Shown here: one piece after another, positions 19,631-28,460 of the stretch
How positions within the stretch are numbered: the stretch's first letter is position 1
How the letters are laid out: every line of letters begins with the position of its first letter
NCBI GenBank assembly: GCA_026710425.1
Contig: JAPORB010000089.1
Coordinates: forward strand, 1 to 37,005
Direction: 5' to 3'
Source: Gammaproteobacteria bacterium
Lineage (GTDB): Bacteria > Pseudomonadota > Gammaproteobacteria > Pseudomonadales > Pseudohongiellaceae
Length of the DNA stretch: 37,005 nucleotides
Position numbers and translations under genes: made by a program
The notes under the pieces: model-generated
The model's database searches: none
The model's input: only the letters and a program-made list of their open reading frames with translations
What the model was told of the DNA's origin: nothing

Positions 19631-19770
19631 GGCAGGAAGCATCTTCAACCGGTTTTTCATGCAAATAATTATTGATGATTTTCAACCCGATACATGAACA
19701 TCACTTATAAATACAGGTTCCAAAAACGGTCTTTCACAGTAAAAATCTTTTCTTTAGCCTAATTAACACC

Positions 19771-19790
19771 TGTGGATAAGTTGTGGACAG
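19771..19790 (-). promoter_or_regulatory. DnaA box pair in oriC
   Basis: TGTGGATAA at 19771-19779 is the exact reverse complement of the DnaA box TTATCCACA. TGTGGACAG at 19782-19790 reads CTGTCCACA on the minus strand, two mismatches from consensus, in the same orientation and 11 bases on, about one helical turn. An AT-rich run lies directly to the left. Confidence 0.75.
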
Positions 19791-20010
19791 GGTATGGATT
19801 TTGCCGTCTACACGGTTGGCACTCAAAAGTATAGAATCTTTTGGCTAAGTTCTGGCAGGTTTTGCTCAACAGGACCAATTTCTCCGACAGCAAACAACCT
19901 TCAATTCCCCGGTCTTGAGCATCAACTGTCCTGGCTCTACGCCAGAATTTCACCAGAGTTTTGAAGATTTTCCCAAATAATTGATTCCGTTTGCAACTAG
20001 GGTGAGTGAT

Positions 20011-20019
20011 TGATCCACA
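20011..20019 (+). promoter_or_regulatory. DnaA box (one mismatch)
   Basis: TGATCCACA differs from TTATCCACA at the second base and includes a GATC site. It lies in the rpmH-proximal part of the origin region, on the opposite strand to the strong pair. Confidence 0.5.
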
Positions 20020-20111
20020 GCATAGTGTTGACTGTTATGTGTTACTGGAATGTAATCCGGATAAGGCTAGGCAGGGTAATGAATCACCGCACTCTGAGAA
20101 CGCATTTGGAA

Positions 20112-20140
20112 TTGCATTAGCCAGCTAAATACGCTATGGT
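20112..20140 (+). promoter_or_regulatory. Predicted rpmH promoter
   Basis: TTGCAT (20112-20117) and TATGGT (20135-20140) are separated by 17 bases and each match four of six consensus positions. The leader to the rpmH ATG would be about 125 bases and would include the hairpin at 20161-20180. Confidence 0.35.
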
Positions 20141-20160
20141 TAGTCCTCTTTTTGCTACCC

Positions 20161-20180
20161 GATGCCAAAAAGTTGGCATC
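20161..20180. repeat. Perfect hairpin in the rpmH leader
   Basis: GATGCCAA-AAAG-TTGGCATC is an eight-base perfect stem with a four-base loop, placed 90 bases before rpmH. There is no T run after it on the plus strand and none directly after it on the minus strand, so it is not a standard terminator. It could be an RNA leader structure or a protein site near the origin. Confidence 0.45.
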
Positions 20181-20270
20181 ATCATAGGCACCAGTGGCTT
20201 TCTGGCAAGTAAACAAAGATCCTGTCGGCAAGCCTTCAAGTCACCGAATTGATTTCACGGATTAGCTGTC

Positions 20271-20405
20271 ATGAAAAGAACTTATCAGCCCAGCAAGCTC
20301 AAACGCGCCCGCAAGCACGGATTCAGAGCAAGAATGGCATCTCGGGGAGGCCGCCTCGTACTGAAGCGACGGCGCGCCAAGGGGCGTACCCGCCTGTCCG
20401 CTTAA
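20271..20405 (+). CDS. rpmH: 50S ribosomal protein L34
   Basis: A 44-residue, very basic ribosomal protein of the large subunit. The sequence starts [18 protein letters not shown] and ends with KGRTRLSA, matching the universal L34 pattern of an N-terminal KRTYQPS, a central [11 protein letters not shown] and an Arg/Lys-rich tail. The length equals that of Pseudomonas L34. It is the first rightward gene after oriC and precedes rnpA by 112 bases, a wider gap than the usual few tens of bases. It is too short to be found by a 60-codon cutoff. A longer minus-strand frame across it is a composition artefact. Confidence 0.97.
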   Translation: MKRTYQPSKLKRARKHGFRARMASRGGRLVLKRRRAKGRTRLSA

Positions 20406-20517
20406 GCAGCCATATGCTTTCATGCGCTTTTTCAGGCTGGTCGTTCTGAGGCTTTTGTACTGCTTGATGATTTGCGGAATCAAACAGATTGCGCCAGCTG
20501 CAAATTGAGAACAGATT

Positions 20518-20925
20518 GTGGCTCCATCTGGCTTGCCTCCGGCAGCGCGACTGCTTAATGCTGCTGAGTTCCAAGCTGTCTTTGCCAATACCCGGATTAA
20601 GGTTTCAGACAGGTTCTTCCTGATGCTGGTGCTTGTTAACAACTTGCAACTACTCCAGCCCGGTTCTCGACTGGGATTGGTGATCGGCAAAAAGAATATT
20701 GCCCATGCTGTGCAAAGGAATCGGATCCGGCGTCTAATCAGGGCATCCTTTCGATGCAGCCGAGACGGATTAATTCCAGAGCAGCTGGATATCCTGGTTT
20801 TGGTCAGAAAAGGAGCAGACAAGTTGACCAACCATGAAATCCATAGCCGGTTAAACAGCCTGTGGGGTGCGGTGAAAAGGAAACATAAGTCAACTGCAAG
20901 TGTTCCAGACCATAGCGGGCAGTAA
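20518..20925 (+). CDS. rnpA: Ribonuclease P protein component
   Basis: Protein subunit of RNase P, which with the catalytic RNA removes the 5' leader of pre-tRNAs. The 135-residue basic product has the RLLNAAEFQAVF opening at about 11-22, then SRLGLVIGKKNIAHAVQRNR with the RNR motif (RNRIRRLIRASF near 67-78), the main RNA-binding signature. It ends with a Lys/Ser-rich tail. The start is GTG at 20518 with GAGA seven bases upstream; no ATG fits. It lies between rpmH and yidD in the standard order. Confidence 0.94.
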   Translation: MAPSGLPPAARLLNAAEFQAVFANTRIKVSDRFFLMLVLVNNLQLLQPGSRLGLVIGKKNIAHAVQRNRIRRLIRASFRCSRDGLIPEQLDILVLVRKGADKLTNHEIHSRLNSLWGAVKRKHKSTASVPDHSGQ

Positions 20926-20954
20926 GGATCTCCAAGTAGAGACGGTGTCTCCAC

Positions 20955-21248
20955 ATGACCAGTATAAATCCGCTTCATGCAAAAAATTCAATATTGGCCC
21001 GCTTTCTGATCAGCCTTATTACAATTTACCAGCGTAGCCTGAGCCGCCTGCTTGGACACAATTGTCGTTTCTACCCCAGCTGCTCCTGTTACACCAAGCA
21101 GGCGATTGCTATTCACGGTGCGCTCAAGGGCTCTATGCTTGGGATTCGCCGACTGTCCCGTTGCCACCCTTGGCATGAAGGTGGGTTTGATCCGGTTCCT
21201 GATACAAACAAGGAATCCAGAACTGGAACTGATTTAGAAAGGGATTGA
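20955..21248 (+). CDS. yidD: Membrane protein insertion efficiency factor YidD
   Basis: Small membrane-associated protein thought to assist YidC-dependent insertion. The 97-residue product has an N-terminal amphipathic/hydrophobic helix (about 14-28), then the family core [16 protein letters not shown] near 36-51 and [14 protein letters not shown] near 69-82, with three conserved Cys. Length is in the usual range (70-100). The TGA stop overlaps the yidC ATG at 21248 by one base, consistent with coupled translation of the two partners. Confidence 0.94.
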   Translation: MTSINPLHAKNSILARFLISLITIYQRSLSRLLGHNCRFYPSCSCYTKQAIAIHGALKGSMLGIRRLSRCHPWHEGGFDPVPDTNKESRTGTDLERD

Positions 21249-22939
21249 TGATCGGCATGGATATTACCCGCCTGTCCCTCTATGTAGCACTGGCTGCTGT
21301 GACCTATTTGTTGTTGCTGGCTTGGCAGGAAGATTACCCGCCACTGGTAGATAGCCCAATTGCTGAGCCACCCCAACTACTGGTTCCTTCAGAGGATATT
21401 CCAGAGATTGCTGACTTACCGGTAACTTTACCCGAAACAGTATCAACGACTGCTGTTGCCTCGACGAGCGAAAGTCTGCAAAACAATTTGTTATCCCCTC
21501 GTACCATATCAGCAAGTACGGACACGCTGGAGATGAGAATAAATCTTGATGGCGGCGACATTACCTACCTAGCCCTGCCGCAGTACCTTAAACAACTAGG
21601 GGTAAATGATAATCCTTTTGTGCTGCTTGAATCAGGGCCTGGCAGAAACTATGTGGCACAAAGTGGTCTGATCGGTCGAGACGGAATCGACACTCCTCAA
21701 CGGGCAAAGTACCAAGCAGCGCAAGAGAGTTACTCCCTGGACGGCGATCATGACAATCTGCAAATCGATCTCAGAACATACAGCGACAGTGGGGTGGAAA
21801 TCATCAAGCGTTTCGAACTGCAACGCAACAGCTACCTTGTTAGGATCAGTTATCTCGTTAACAATCAAACCCAGACTGATTTTCTGGCCAACGCTTTTGG
21901 TCAAATCAAGCGGGACCGTTATGACGATCCCAGTTCTGCAGGTGGACTGACCCGGACTTACCTGGGGTTCGTAACTACCTCGGAAGATGACCCTTATATA
22001 CGAATTGATTTTGATGATGTGGACGATTCATCTGAATCATTCCAGACGAGTGGTGGATGGATCGGATTCAGCCAACACTATTTTCTCTCGGCCTGGGTTC
22101 CGCCCGGCAATTCAGTGAACAGCTATACCACACGCAAGAACGGCAACAACGAGTATCTTGGGGAATTTACCAGTACGAGTTTTACGGTGGCACCCGGAGA
22201 AATCGGCACATGGTCCATGGGGTTCTATGCGGGCCCCAAGGATCAGTATGTGCTGGCAGAGGTATCCCCAAATCTCGACCTTACCATTGATTATGGTTTT
22301 CTGTGGTTTTTGGCTGCGCCCATTTACTGGTTGCTGAGGCAAATTGATTCGGTTATTGGAAACTACGGTGTCTCCATCATCATGCTGACGCTGGTGGTGA
22401 AAGTACTGTTCTACAAGCTTTCGGAAACCCAGTACAAATCCATGGCTGACATGCGACGGCTTATGCCAAAGATGCAACAACTTAGGGAAAGCTATGGCGA
22501 GGACCGGATAAAATTGCAGCAAGCCACAATGGCTCTTTATAAGAAAGAGAAAATCAATCCTTTTGGGGGTTGTCTGCCCATGTTGGTACAGATGCCGGTC
22601 TTTATTGCTCTGTACTGGGTGCTGATGGAAAGTGTTGAGTTGCGGCATGCACCCTTCGTACTGTGGCTTGAGGATCTGTCGGTGAGGGATCCTTTTTTTA
22701 TATTGCCGCTACTAATGGGTGCCACCATGTATCTGCAAACCAGCCTCAGTCCGGCACCAGCTGATCCCATTCAAGCAAAAGTTATGAAATTCATGCCGGT
22801 GATGATGACCGTACTTTTCCTGTGGTTTCCGGCCGGACTTGTGCTGTACTGGTTGACAAATGGTCTGCTTGGTATTGCCCAACAGTGGTACATCACAAGA
22901 AAAATTGAGGCCGCTTACACAAGTAAACCTGCAAACTAA
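21248..22939 (+). CDS. yidC: Membrane protein insertase YidC
   Basis: Inner-membrane insertase that integrates proteins such as ATP synthase subunits a and c, alone or with SecYEG. At 563 residues it is a gammaproteobacterial type: N-terminal membrane segment (about 8-25), large periplasmic P1 domain (about 75-340), then five membrane segments in the conserved domain (about 350-550). Signature blocks are KEKINPFGGCLPMLVQMPVF and WFPAGLVLYWLTNGLLG. ATG 21248 has AAGG at a good spacing; ATG 21257, which gives the canonical MDITRL N-terminus, is an equal alternative. The linker after the first helix is rich in Thr, Ser and Pro. Its substrates AtpB and AtpE are encoded downstream. Confidence 0.96.
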   Translation: MIGMDITRLSLYVALAAVTYLLLLAWQEDYPPLVDSPIAEPPQLLVPSEDIPEIADLPVTLPETVSTTAVASTSESLQNNLLSPRTISASTDTLEMRINLDGGDITYLALPQYLKQLGVNDNPFVLLESGPGRNYVAQSGLIGRDGIDTPQRAKYQAAQESYSLDGDHDNLQIDLRTYSDSGVEIIKRFELQRNSYLVRISYLVNNQTQTDFLANAFGQIKRDRYDDPSSAGGLTRTYLGFVTTSEDDPYIRIDFDDVDDSSESFQTSGGWIGFSQHYFLSAWVPPGNSVNSYTTRKNGNNEYLGEFTSTSFTVAPGEIGTWSMGFYAGPKDQYVLAEVSPNLDLTIDYGFLWFLAAPIYWLLRQIDSVIGNYGVSIIMLTLVVKVLFYKLSETQYKSMADMRRLMPKMQQLRESYGEDRIKLQQATMALYKKEKINPFGGCLPMLVQMPVFIALYWVLMESVELRHAPFVLWLEDLSVRDPFFILPLLMGATMYLQTSLSPAPADPIQAKVMKFMPVMMTVLFLWFPAGLVLYWLTNGLLGIAQQWYITRKIEAAYTSKPAN

Positions 22940-23065
22940 CTTCTCACTGTTATCCCAGCTTGGCCTGTAAAAGCCTCGATTGTCGTGATTCGGTATGAAC
23001 TATTGTCAGTGAGCGCTGAGTTGTTGGTCGATAGACTGCACAGAGAACTATGAGCATACAAGGCA

Positions 23066-24478
23066 ATGACTCTCCAGGACACCGACACCATAAGTGCCAT
23101 TGCCACACCAGTCGGCCGTGGCGGTATTGGAATCGTGAGGGTCTCAGGACCTTCTGTGATGCAGATTGCATTAGCAATCTGTGGCCGACAAGTTGAGGCA
23201 AGAGTTGCTACCTACTGCCAGTTCCGAACTGCCGAAGGCAAGGTTCTCGATTCGGGCATAGCCCTGTTTTTCCCAGGGCCAAAATCTTTCACCGGTGAGG
23301 ATGTTCTCGAACTGCAAGGGCACGGTGGTGTTGTGGTTCTGAAATCTCTGCTACGTCGAACCCTGGAATGCGGTGCCAGAATGGCGAGGCCGGGGGAGTT
23401 CACAGAACGGGCGTTCCTGAATGACAAGCTTGATCTGTTGCAGGCCGAAGCCACCGCTGATCTAATCAGTGCCACTTCCGAGCAGGCGATGCGCAGTTCA
23501 GTGCGAACACTACAGGGAGCTTTCTCCGCACACATCCACGCCCTGGTAAAACAGATCACGGCAATTCGTGTTAACGTGGAGGCAGCGATTGACTTCAGTG
23601 AAGATGCAATAGATCTGTTGAGAGATACAGAGGTTGCTCAAGCCCTGCAGGATATCAATACACAAGTTAAGGCCACATATGAAAAGGCCCGCCAGGGTGC
23701 CCTGCTACAGGAAGGAATTGCTGTGGTGCTGGCTGGGGCCCCCAACGCTGGCAAATCTACCTTGCTCAACGCTCTGGCCGGTAGCAATGCTGCTATTGTT
23801 ACCGATATTCCAGGAACCACCCGGGATTTGTTGAGGCAACAGCTGGATATAGATGGACTGCCGGTATCAGTAACCGATACAGCAGGATTGCGAGCCAGTC
23901 AAAACCCAGTGGAGATGGAAGGCATTCGCCGTGCTCGGGACGCTGTTAATCAAGCTGACCAGGTGCTATTGGTTGTGGATGCCTCGCTTAATCGGCCTGG
24001 AGAAAATGACTTAATATCCCAAAACCTGGATTTGCTGGCTCTTGATAACAATACTACACAGTGGATAGAGCAATACAATGGTCGCCTTTGCCTGGTTTTG
24101 AACAAGATTGACCTGATCGAAGGAATGACACCCGGGCAAGGCTCAACAGTCTATCAACAGCTAGAGTTACCATCTTTTCACATATCGGCCCAGCAAGGGG
24201 AGGGCCTTGATAACCTCAGGTCATTTCTAAAGAATAACTGTGGATATGATGAGGGTACCGAAGATGTTTTCATTGCCAGAGAACGCCACATTCAAGCGTT
24301 AAAAATTGTAGCGGGACATCTGGAAAATGCAGGCCAAAGAGTTAGTGAGTGCTTACATTTGGAACTTGTTGCTGAAGAGCTTCGGCTTGGTCAACAGGCC
24401 CTGAGTGCGATCACTGGGGTGGTGACCAGCGATGACCTGCTGGGGGAGATTTTTGCCAATTTTTGCCTTGGCAAGTAA
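23066..24478 (+). CDS. mnmE: tRNA modification GTPase MnmE
   Basis: GTPase that with MnmG forms the 5-carboxymethylaminomethyl group on U34 of certain tRNAs. The 470 residues show the N-terminal folate-binding domain (IATPVGRGGIGIVRVSGP at 12-29 and the PGEFTERAFLNDKLDL block near 112). The G domain has GAPNAGKST near 223-231, IPGTTRDL near 247, DTAGLR near 271 and NKIDL near 346. The C-terminal FCLGK at 466-470 carries the catalytic Cys. Length is typical (454-470). It is 126 bases after yidC. A 434-base gap separates it from its functional partner mnmG. Confidence 0.97.
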   Translation: MTLQDTDTISAIATPVGRGGIGIVRVSGPSVMQIALAICGRQVEARVATYCQFRTAEGKVLDSGIALFFPGPKSFTGEDVLELQGHGGVVVLKSLLRRTLECGARMARPGEFTERAFLNDKLDLLQAEATADLISATSEQAMRSSVRTLQGAFSAHIHALVKQITAIRVNVEAAIDFSEDAIDLLRDTEVAQALQDINTQVKATYEKARQGALLQEGIAVVLAGAPNAGKSTLLNALAGSNAAIVTDIPGTTRDLLRQQLDIDGLPVSVTDTAGLRASQNPVEMEGIRRARDAVNQADQVLLVVDASLNRPGENDLISQNLDLLALDNNTTQWIEQYNGRLCLVLNKIDLIEGMTPGQGSTVYQQLELPSFHISAQQGEGLDNLRSFLKNNCGYDEGTEDVFIARERHIQALKIVAGHLENAGQRVSECLHLELVAEELRLGQQALSAITGVVTSDDLLGEIFANFCLGK

Positions 24479-24912
24479 TGAAACAGGTTTTCTAGTCTCG
24501 ATGCTGGAACTGCCCAATACCGCACTGTCAATAAATCTGTTGAGTTACAGTGGAGCAATGGTGGAGATGCTTGGGGGTTGCAGGAATAATGCCGCTCTCC
24601 ACATTTCACCTACAGCTTTTAAGTGACTTGTACAACCACCTTGCACACAATTATACAATATTCAGGTTGTTGATTTTCAAAAGGAAAATCTGGAAATTAA
24701 CAAAACTGTCCTCGACTATAACTACAACAACTAAATCTCACTCTTTTCTATACTTATATATTAAATATCAAAATATTCTATAATTGATTCAATTTGTTAA
24801 AATTCCAGCGGTTTGAATCAACTCTGCTGACTGTATGAATATCTGAGTATCAATTCTGCCTTCCTGCTAAACAGACGGAATTGGCTGTAATCTGACCGAA
24901 ACGAGTAAACCC
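24479..24912. other. AT-rich intergenic region upstream of mnmG
   Basis: No gene or RNA is recognised in these 434 bases. The part from about 24640 to 24810 is much richer in A and T than the flanking genes. It holds a perfect dyad GATTTTC-N5-GAAAATC (24672-24690) and a TATAAT at 24779-24784 that could be a -10 for mnmG, though no good -35 precedes it. No convincing DnaA box and no GATC site was found. In E. coli the origin lies upstream of this same gene, so position makes the region notable. Confidence 0.5.
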
Positions 24913-26898
24913 ATGCAGCTTGAAAAGCAATATGATGTGATTGTGGTCGGTGGCGGACATGCAGGCACCGAGGCGGCATTGGCAGCATCCCGTCTGGGCG
25001 CAAGCACTCTATTGGTTACTCACAGCATGGATACTTTAGGGCAGATGTCATGCAATCCCGCCATAGGCGGCATTGGCAAAAGCCATCTGGTAAAGGAAAT
25101 TGACGCCCTGGGAGGTGCGATGGCACTTGCCATTGATCAAGCCGGTATTCAGTTCCGGGTGCTTAATGCCAGTAAGGGGCCTGCTGTGAGGGCGACTCGG
25201 GCCCAAGCTGACCGGGTTCTTTACCGCACTGCCATTCGCACCTTGCTTGAAAACCAGGACAATCTCTCTCTGTTCCAGCAGGGGGTTGACGATTTGCTCA
25301 CAGAAGGGGACTGCGTTCGAGGAGTGCGCACTCAGATGGGGCTGGAAATTCGTGCTAATCAAGTGGTTCTGGCCACTGGGACTTTCCTCGGAGGCAAAAT
25401 TCACATCGGTCTTGCCAATAGCAGCGGTGGACGAGCTGGTGATCAACCGGCGATAGCACTGGCAACTCGTTTGCGGGAACTGCCATTTAGAGTCGAACGG
25501 CTTAAAACGGGTACGCCGCCTCGAGTGGATGCCCGCACCGTTGATTTCAGTGTGATGGAGGAACAGCCCGGAGATACCCCACTCCCGGTAATATCGTTCT
25601 TGGGCAAGGTCAGTGATCATCCAGACCAGGTAAGTTGTTATATAACGTCCACCAATGAGCGTTGCCACGACATCATTCGGAGCGGTCTTGATCGCTCACC
25701 TATGGTCACTGGGGTAATTGAAGGCACGGGCCCCCGATATTGTCCATCTATTGAGGACAAGGTGATGCGGTTTGAGGAAAAATCTTCACACCAGATTTTT
25801 GTCGAGCCAGAGGGGCTAAACACCAACGAACTTTATCCCAACGGCATTTCAACATCTTTGCCATTTGATGTGCAGGCGAAGATGTTGCGGCATATCCGGG
25901 GCTTCGAAAACGCGCACATCACCAGGCCGGGCTATGCCATTGAATATGATTTTTTTGATCCACGCGATCTACATTATTCGTTGGAGACTCGATTCATCAA
26001 AGGGTTGTATTTTGCCGGTCAGATTAATGGCACCACTGGCTATGAAGAAGCGGCAGCGCAGGGTTTGCTGGCCGGGCTTAATGCAGGGCTTGCGGCTCAA
26101 GGGAGGGAGCCCTGGTGTCCACGCCGGGATGAGGCCTACATAGGAGTACTTGTTGATGATCTAATTACTCTGGGAACCGATGAGCCTTACAGAATGTTTA
26201 CCAGTCGTGCAGAGTACAGGCTCACATTAAGAGAGGATAACGCAGATATTCGGTTGACCGGTAAAGGTAGGGATCTTGGGCTTGTGGACGAAGAACGGTG
26301 GTCTTTTTTTCAGGCCAAAAACAAAGCAGTTGATTCCGAACTGACCTGGTTGAAGTCACAGCGAATACTGCCAGACAGCGATGCCGCCGATCGTATTAAT
26401 GGTTTGCTGGAGAGGCCAGTGAGCCGTACTCAAAGTCTTGCCGAGCTGCTGGCCAGACCCGGTATCAATTACCAGTCCCTGTTGTCGGCCTTTAATGGAT
26501 GCCAGATGTCACAGTCCTATTCAGAACAATGCAAGGGACAGTATTATGCAGAGACAAAAAAAGCCAGAATAAAGGTCCAGGCACAACAGCAGGCGGAAAT
26601 CCAGATCAAGTACCAAGGCTATATTGATCGGCAAGAACAAGAGATCGCAAGACTCAAAAGACAGGAAGAAACATTGCTGCCCAAGAATTTCAACTACCAG
26701 GATCTTCCCGGATTATCCAGTGAACTCAAAGAGAAGCTTATGGCGACACAGCCAGCCAATATTGGCCGCGCCTCTCGAATTCCCGGTATGACACCAGCGG
26801 CTATCTCACTGTTGCTGATTTACCTGAAGAAGCAATCCGGGCTGTGGACCCGACAAAGCGGAGAGCGAACCGGACAACTTCATAGCCGAACAGGTTAA
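24913..26898 (+). CDS. mnmG: tRNA uridine-5-carboxymethylaminomethyl modification enzyme MnmG (GidA)
   Basis: FAD- and NADH-using partner of MnmE in U34 modification of tRNA. The 661-residue protein has the dinucleotide-binding [12 protein letters not shown] near 11-22, the block [20 protein letters not shown] near 43-62, [15 protein letters not shown] near 337, and [12 protein letters not shown] near 372-383. It is about 30 residues longer than E. coli MnmG. Roughly 19 extra residues lie near 535-555, in the C-terminal helical domain ([20 protein letters not shown]), and the C-terminus has a polar tail of about 20 after LLIYLKKQ. Both differences are judged from remembered family sequences. 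rsmG follows after about 25 bases. Confidence 0.96.
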   Translation: MQLEKQYDVIVVGGGHAGTEAALAASRLGASTLLVTHSMDTLGQMSCNPAIGGIGKSHLVKEIDALGGAMALAIDQAGIQFRVLNASKGPAVRATRAQADRVLYRTAIRTLLENQDNLSLFQQGVDDLLTEGDCVRGVRTQMGLEIRANQVVLATGTFLGGKIHIGLANSSGGRAGDQPAIALATRLRELPFRVERLKTGTPPRVDARTVDFSVMEEQPGDTPLPVISFLGKVSDHPDQVSCYITSTNERCHDIIRSGLDRSPMVTGVIEGTGPRYCPSIEDKVMRFEEKSSHQIFVEPEGLNTNELYPNGISTSLPFDVQAKMLRHIRGFENAHITRPGYAIEYDFFDPRDLHYSLETRFIKGLYFAGQINGTTGYEEAAAQGLLAGLNAGLAAQGREPWCPRRDEAYIGVLVDDLITLGTDEPYRMFTSRAEYRLTLREDNADIRLTGKGRDLGLVDEERWSFFQAKNKAVDSELTWLKSQRILPDSDAADRINGLLERPVSRTQSLAELLARPGINYQSLLSAFNGCQMSQSYSEQCKGQYYAETKKARIKVQAQQQAEIQIKYQGYIDRQEQEIARLKRQEETLLPKNFNYQDLPGLSSELKEKLMATQPANIGRASRIPGMTPAAISLLLIYLKKQSGLWTRQSGERTGQLHSRTG

Positions 26899-26923
26899 TT
26901 TCCTGAAACGCCCGGACAATAAA

Positions 26924-27598
26924 TTGGAGGCGGGTAATAAGCTGGCAGAGGATCAGCTACGTGAAGGACTGGAAGTTCTTGGTGTTGGCAGAGAAAGTCA
27001 ACAAATTGAACAGCTTTTTGCATTTATAGATCTTTTGCAGCACTGGAATGGTGCCTACAATCTGGTAGCAGACAGCCGCAGTCATGTTATTGTTGGTCGC
27101 CATATTCTGGACAGCCTTAGCATCAGTGCCTACCTGAATGATATGACAACCGTTATAGATGTGGGCACTGGGGCTGGTTTTCCCGGCATTCCCTTGGCGA
27201 TCGCTCACCCGGATACCTATTTCATCCTGTTGGATGCCAATGGCAAGAAAACTCGTTTTCTTTTCCAAGTTAAAACGACCTTGGGGCTGACCAATGTTGG
27301 TATCGAAAATTGCCGGGCAGAGCATTATCATTACCAAAGACCAATCGACTTAGTTGTTTGTCGCGCGCTGGCTTCTTTATCTGTCACTGTTGAGAAAATT
27401 GATGCACTGCTAAGGGCTGGTGCGCATCTGCTTGCCATGAAGGGGCGACTCTCGCATAAAGAAATCGATGCATTGCCAACCGGGTATAACATACTTGCCA
27501 CGGACAGGGTGTGGATACCCGGTGATGAGTCTGAACGCCATGTGATCCTACTGAAAAAGTTGCGGCACATAAAAGCAAGCGACTGCGAAGGCAAGTAG
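26924..27598 (+). CDS. rsmG: 16S rRNA (guanine-527 N7) methyltransferase RsmG (GidB)
   Basis: Methylates N7 of G527 in 16S rRNA with S-adenosylmethionine; its loss in other bacteria gives low-level streptomycin resistance. The product of up to 224 residues has WNGAYNLVADSR near 40, VGRHILDSLS near 58, the SAM loop VIDVGTGAGFPGIPLA near 76-91, and LLDANGKKTRFL near 104. The start is uncertain: no ATG fits. TTG at 26924 lies upstream of the only good ribosome binding site (GGAGG, 26926-26930), while CTG at 26942 lies eleven bases after it. It sits between mnmG and parA as in most gammaproteobacteria. Confidence 0.93.
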   Translation: MEAGNKLAEDQLREGLEVLGVGRESQQIEQLFAFIDLLQHWNGAYNLVADSRSHVIVGRHILDSLSISAYLNDMTTVIDVGTGAGFPGIPLAIAHPDTYFILLDANGKKTRFLFQVKTTLGLTNVGIENCRAEHYHYQRPIDLVVCRALASLSVTVEKIDALLRAGAHLLAMKGRLSHKEIDALPTGYNILATDRVWIPGDESERHVILLKKLRHIKASDCEGK

Positions 27599-27625
27599 TG
27601 CGCTGCACGTATTGCATCTGGGGAA

Positions 27626-28444
27626 ATGAGCTCTGGTATGGGCGAAAATCAGGCTGAGGCAAAGATCTTGGCAATCGCCAATCAAAAGGGCGGCGTTGGC
27701 AAGACCACCACATCAGTAAATCTGGCAGCTTCACTGGCAGAAACAGGCCAAAGGGTAATGCTGGTGGATATGGATCCTCAAGGCAATTCAACCATGGGTT
27801 CAGGGGTTAACAAGTCCGGCCTTGCCCTTTCGGTTTATGAGTTGCTAACTGGGCGGACAGAACTTGACGCTGTCTTGCTGTGCCCTGATCAAGCGCAATA
27901 TGAACTGTTGCCTGCCAACGGAGATCTAGTGGCAGCAGAAGTAGAGCTGATAAACTTGCCACAGCGGGAAACTCGTCTGCGCCATCTAACTCATTCGGTC
28001 CGCAGGCGGTATAACTTTATTCTTATCGATTGTCCGCCATCACTGAATATGCTGACCGTCAATGCTCTGGTCGCCGCTGACGGTGTAGTCATTCCAATGC
28101 AATGCGAATACTATGCGCTGGAAGGTCTTTCTGCGCTGATGGAAACCATCGGGGCGATCAAGCAGCAGATCAATCCCGAACTCAGGATCGAAGGCATTCT
28201 GCGCACTATGTATGATCCCCGCAATAAACTGACGGCTGAGGTCAACAAACAACTCTTCGACCACTTCGGGGATACGGTCTATCGCACGGTAGTGCCTCGC
28301 AATGTAAAGCTGGCAGAAGCACCCAGTTTCGGAAAACCTGCGATCAGTTATGATCGGCAATCCAGAGGGGCCATTGCCTATCTGGCCCTGGCGGGTGAAA
28401 TGTTGCGCCGTCATGACCAGGCCGTTAATCTAAGCCAGAAATAG
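27626..28444 (+). CDS. parA: Chromosome partitioning ATPase ParA (Soj)
   Basis: Walker-type ATPase that binds DNA non-specifically and moves ParB-parS complexes during origin segregation. The 272-residue protein has the deviant Walker A KGGVGKTT at 21-28 with the signature Lys, VDMDPQGNST near 48-57, LIDCPPSL near 134 and the PRNVKLAEAPS block near 228, all typical of chromosomal Soj/ParA. It lacks the N-terminal helix-turn-helix of plasmid ParA of the larger type. ATG 27626 is used; ATG 27638 is possible. parB follows after 16 bases, and candidate parS sites lie in recF. Confidence 0.96.
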   Translation: MSSGMGENQAEAKILAIANQKGGVGKTTTSVNLAASLAETGQRVMLVDMDPQGNSTMGSGVNKSGLALSVYELLTGRTELDAVLLCPDQAQYELLPANGDLVAAEVELINLPQRETRLRHLTHSVRRRYNFILIDCPPSLNMLTVNALVAADGVVIPMQCEYYALEGLSALMETIGAIKQQINPELRIEGILRTMYDPRNKLTAEVNKQLFDHFGDTVYRTVVPRNVKLAEAPSFGKPAISYDRQSRGAIAYLALAGEMLRRHDQAVNLSQK

Positions 28445-28460
28445 TCAAAAAGACACGAAG

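Larger units (their letters stand above)
19553..20270. other. oriC: Probable chromosomal replication origin (oriC) between dnaA and rpmH
   Basis: No gene fits in this stretch of about 700 bases. It contains one perfect DnaA box (19771-19779), a close relative beside it (19782-19790), and single-mismatch boxes at 19622-19630 and 20011-20019. AT-rich segments at about 19655-19690 and 19739-19768 flank the box pair and could be the unwinding element. Only two GATC sites were noticed, so a Dam-rich origin like that of E. coli is not indicated. The location between dnaA and rpmH matches the origin of Pseudomonas. Confidence 0.8.

Noticed and set aside
20262..20978. 238-codon minus-strand frame across rpmH and rnpA
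   Set aside because: It is antisense to two well-recognised genes, has low-complexity Ser/Arg/Leu content and no family resemblance; it is a by-product of the basic protein codons.
22112..22648. 178-codon minus-strand frame within yidC
   Set aside because: Antisense to a conserved part of yidC, His/Gln-rich, no domain; treated as a shadow frame.
24550..24783. 77-codon plus-strand frame upstream of mnmG
   Set aside because: Its composition follows the AT-rich DNA and it has no recognisable motif.
24479..24912. E. coli-style oriC next to mnmG
   Set aside because: No convincing DnaA boxes and no GATC cluster; the dnaA-rpmH gap is a much better origin candidate.
25048..25668. 206-codon minus-strand frame within mnmG
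   Set aside because: Antisense to the most conserved part of mnmG and without recognisable features.
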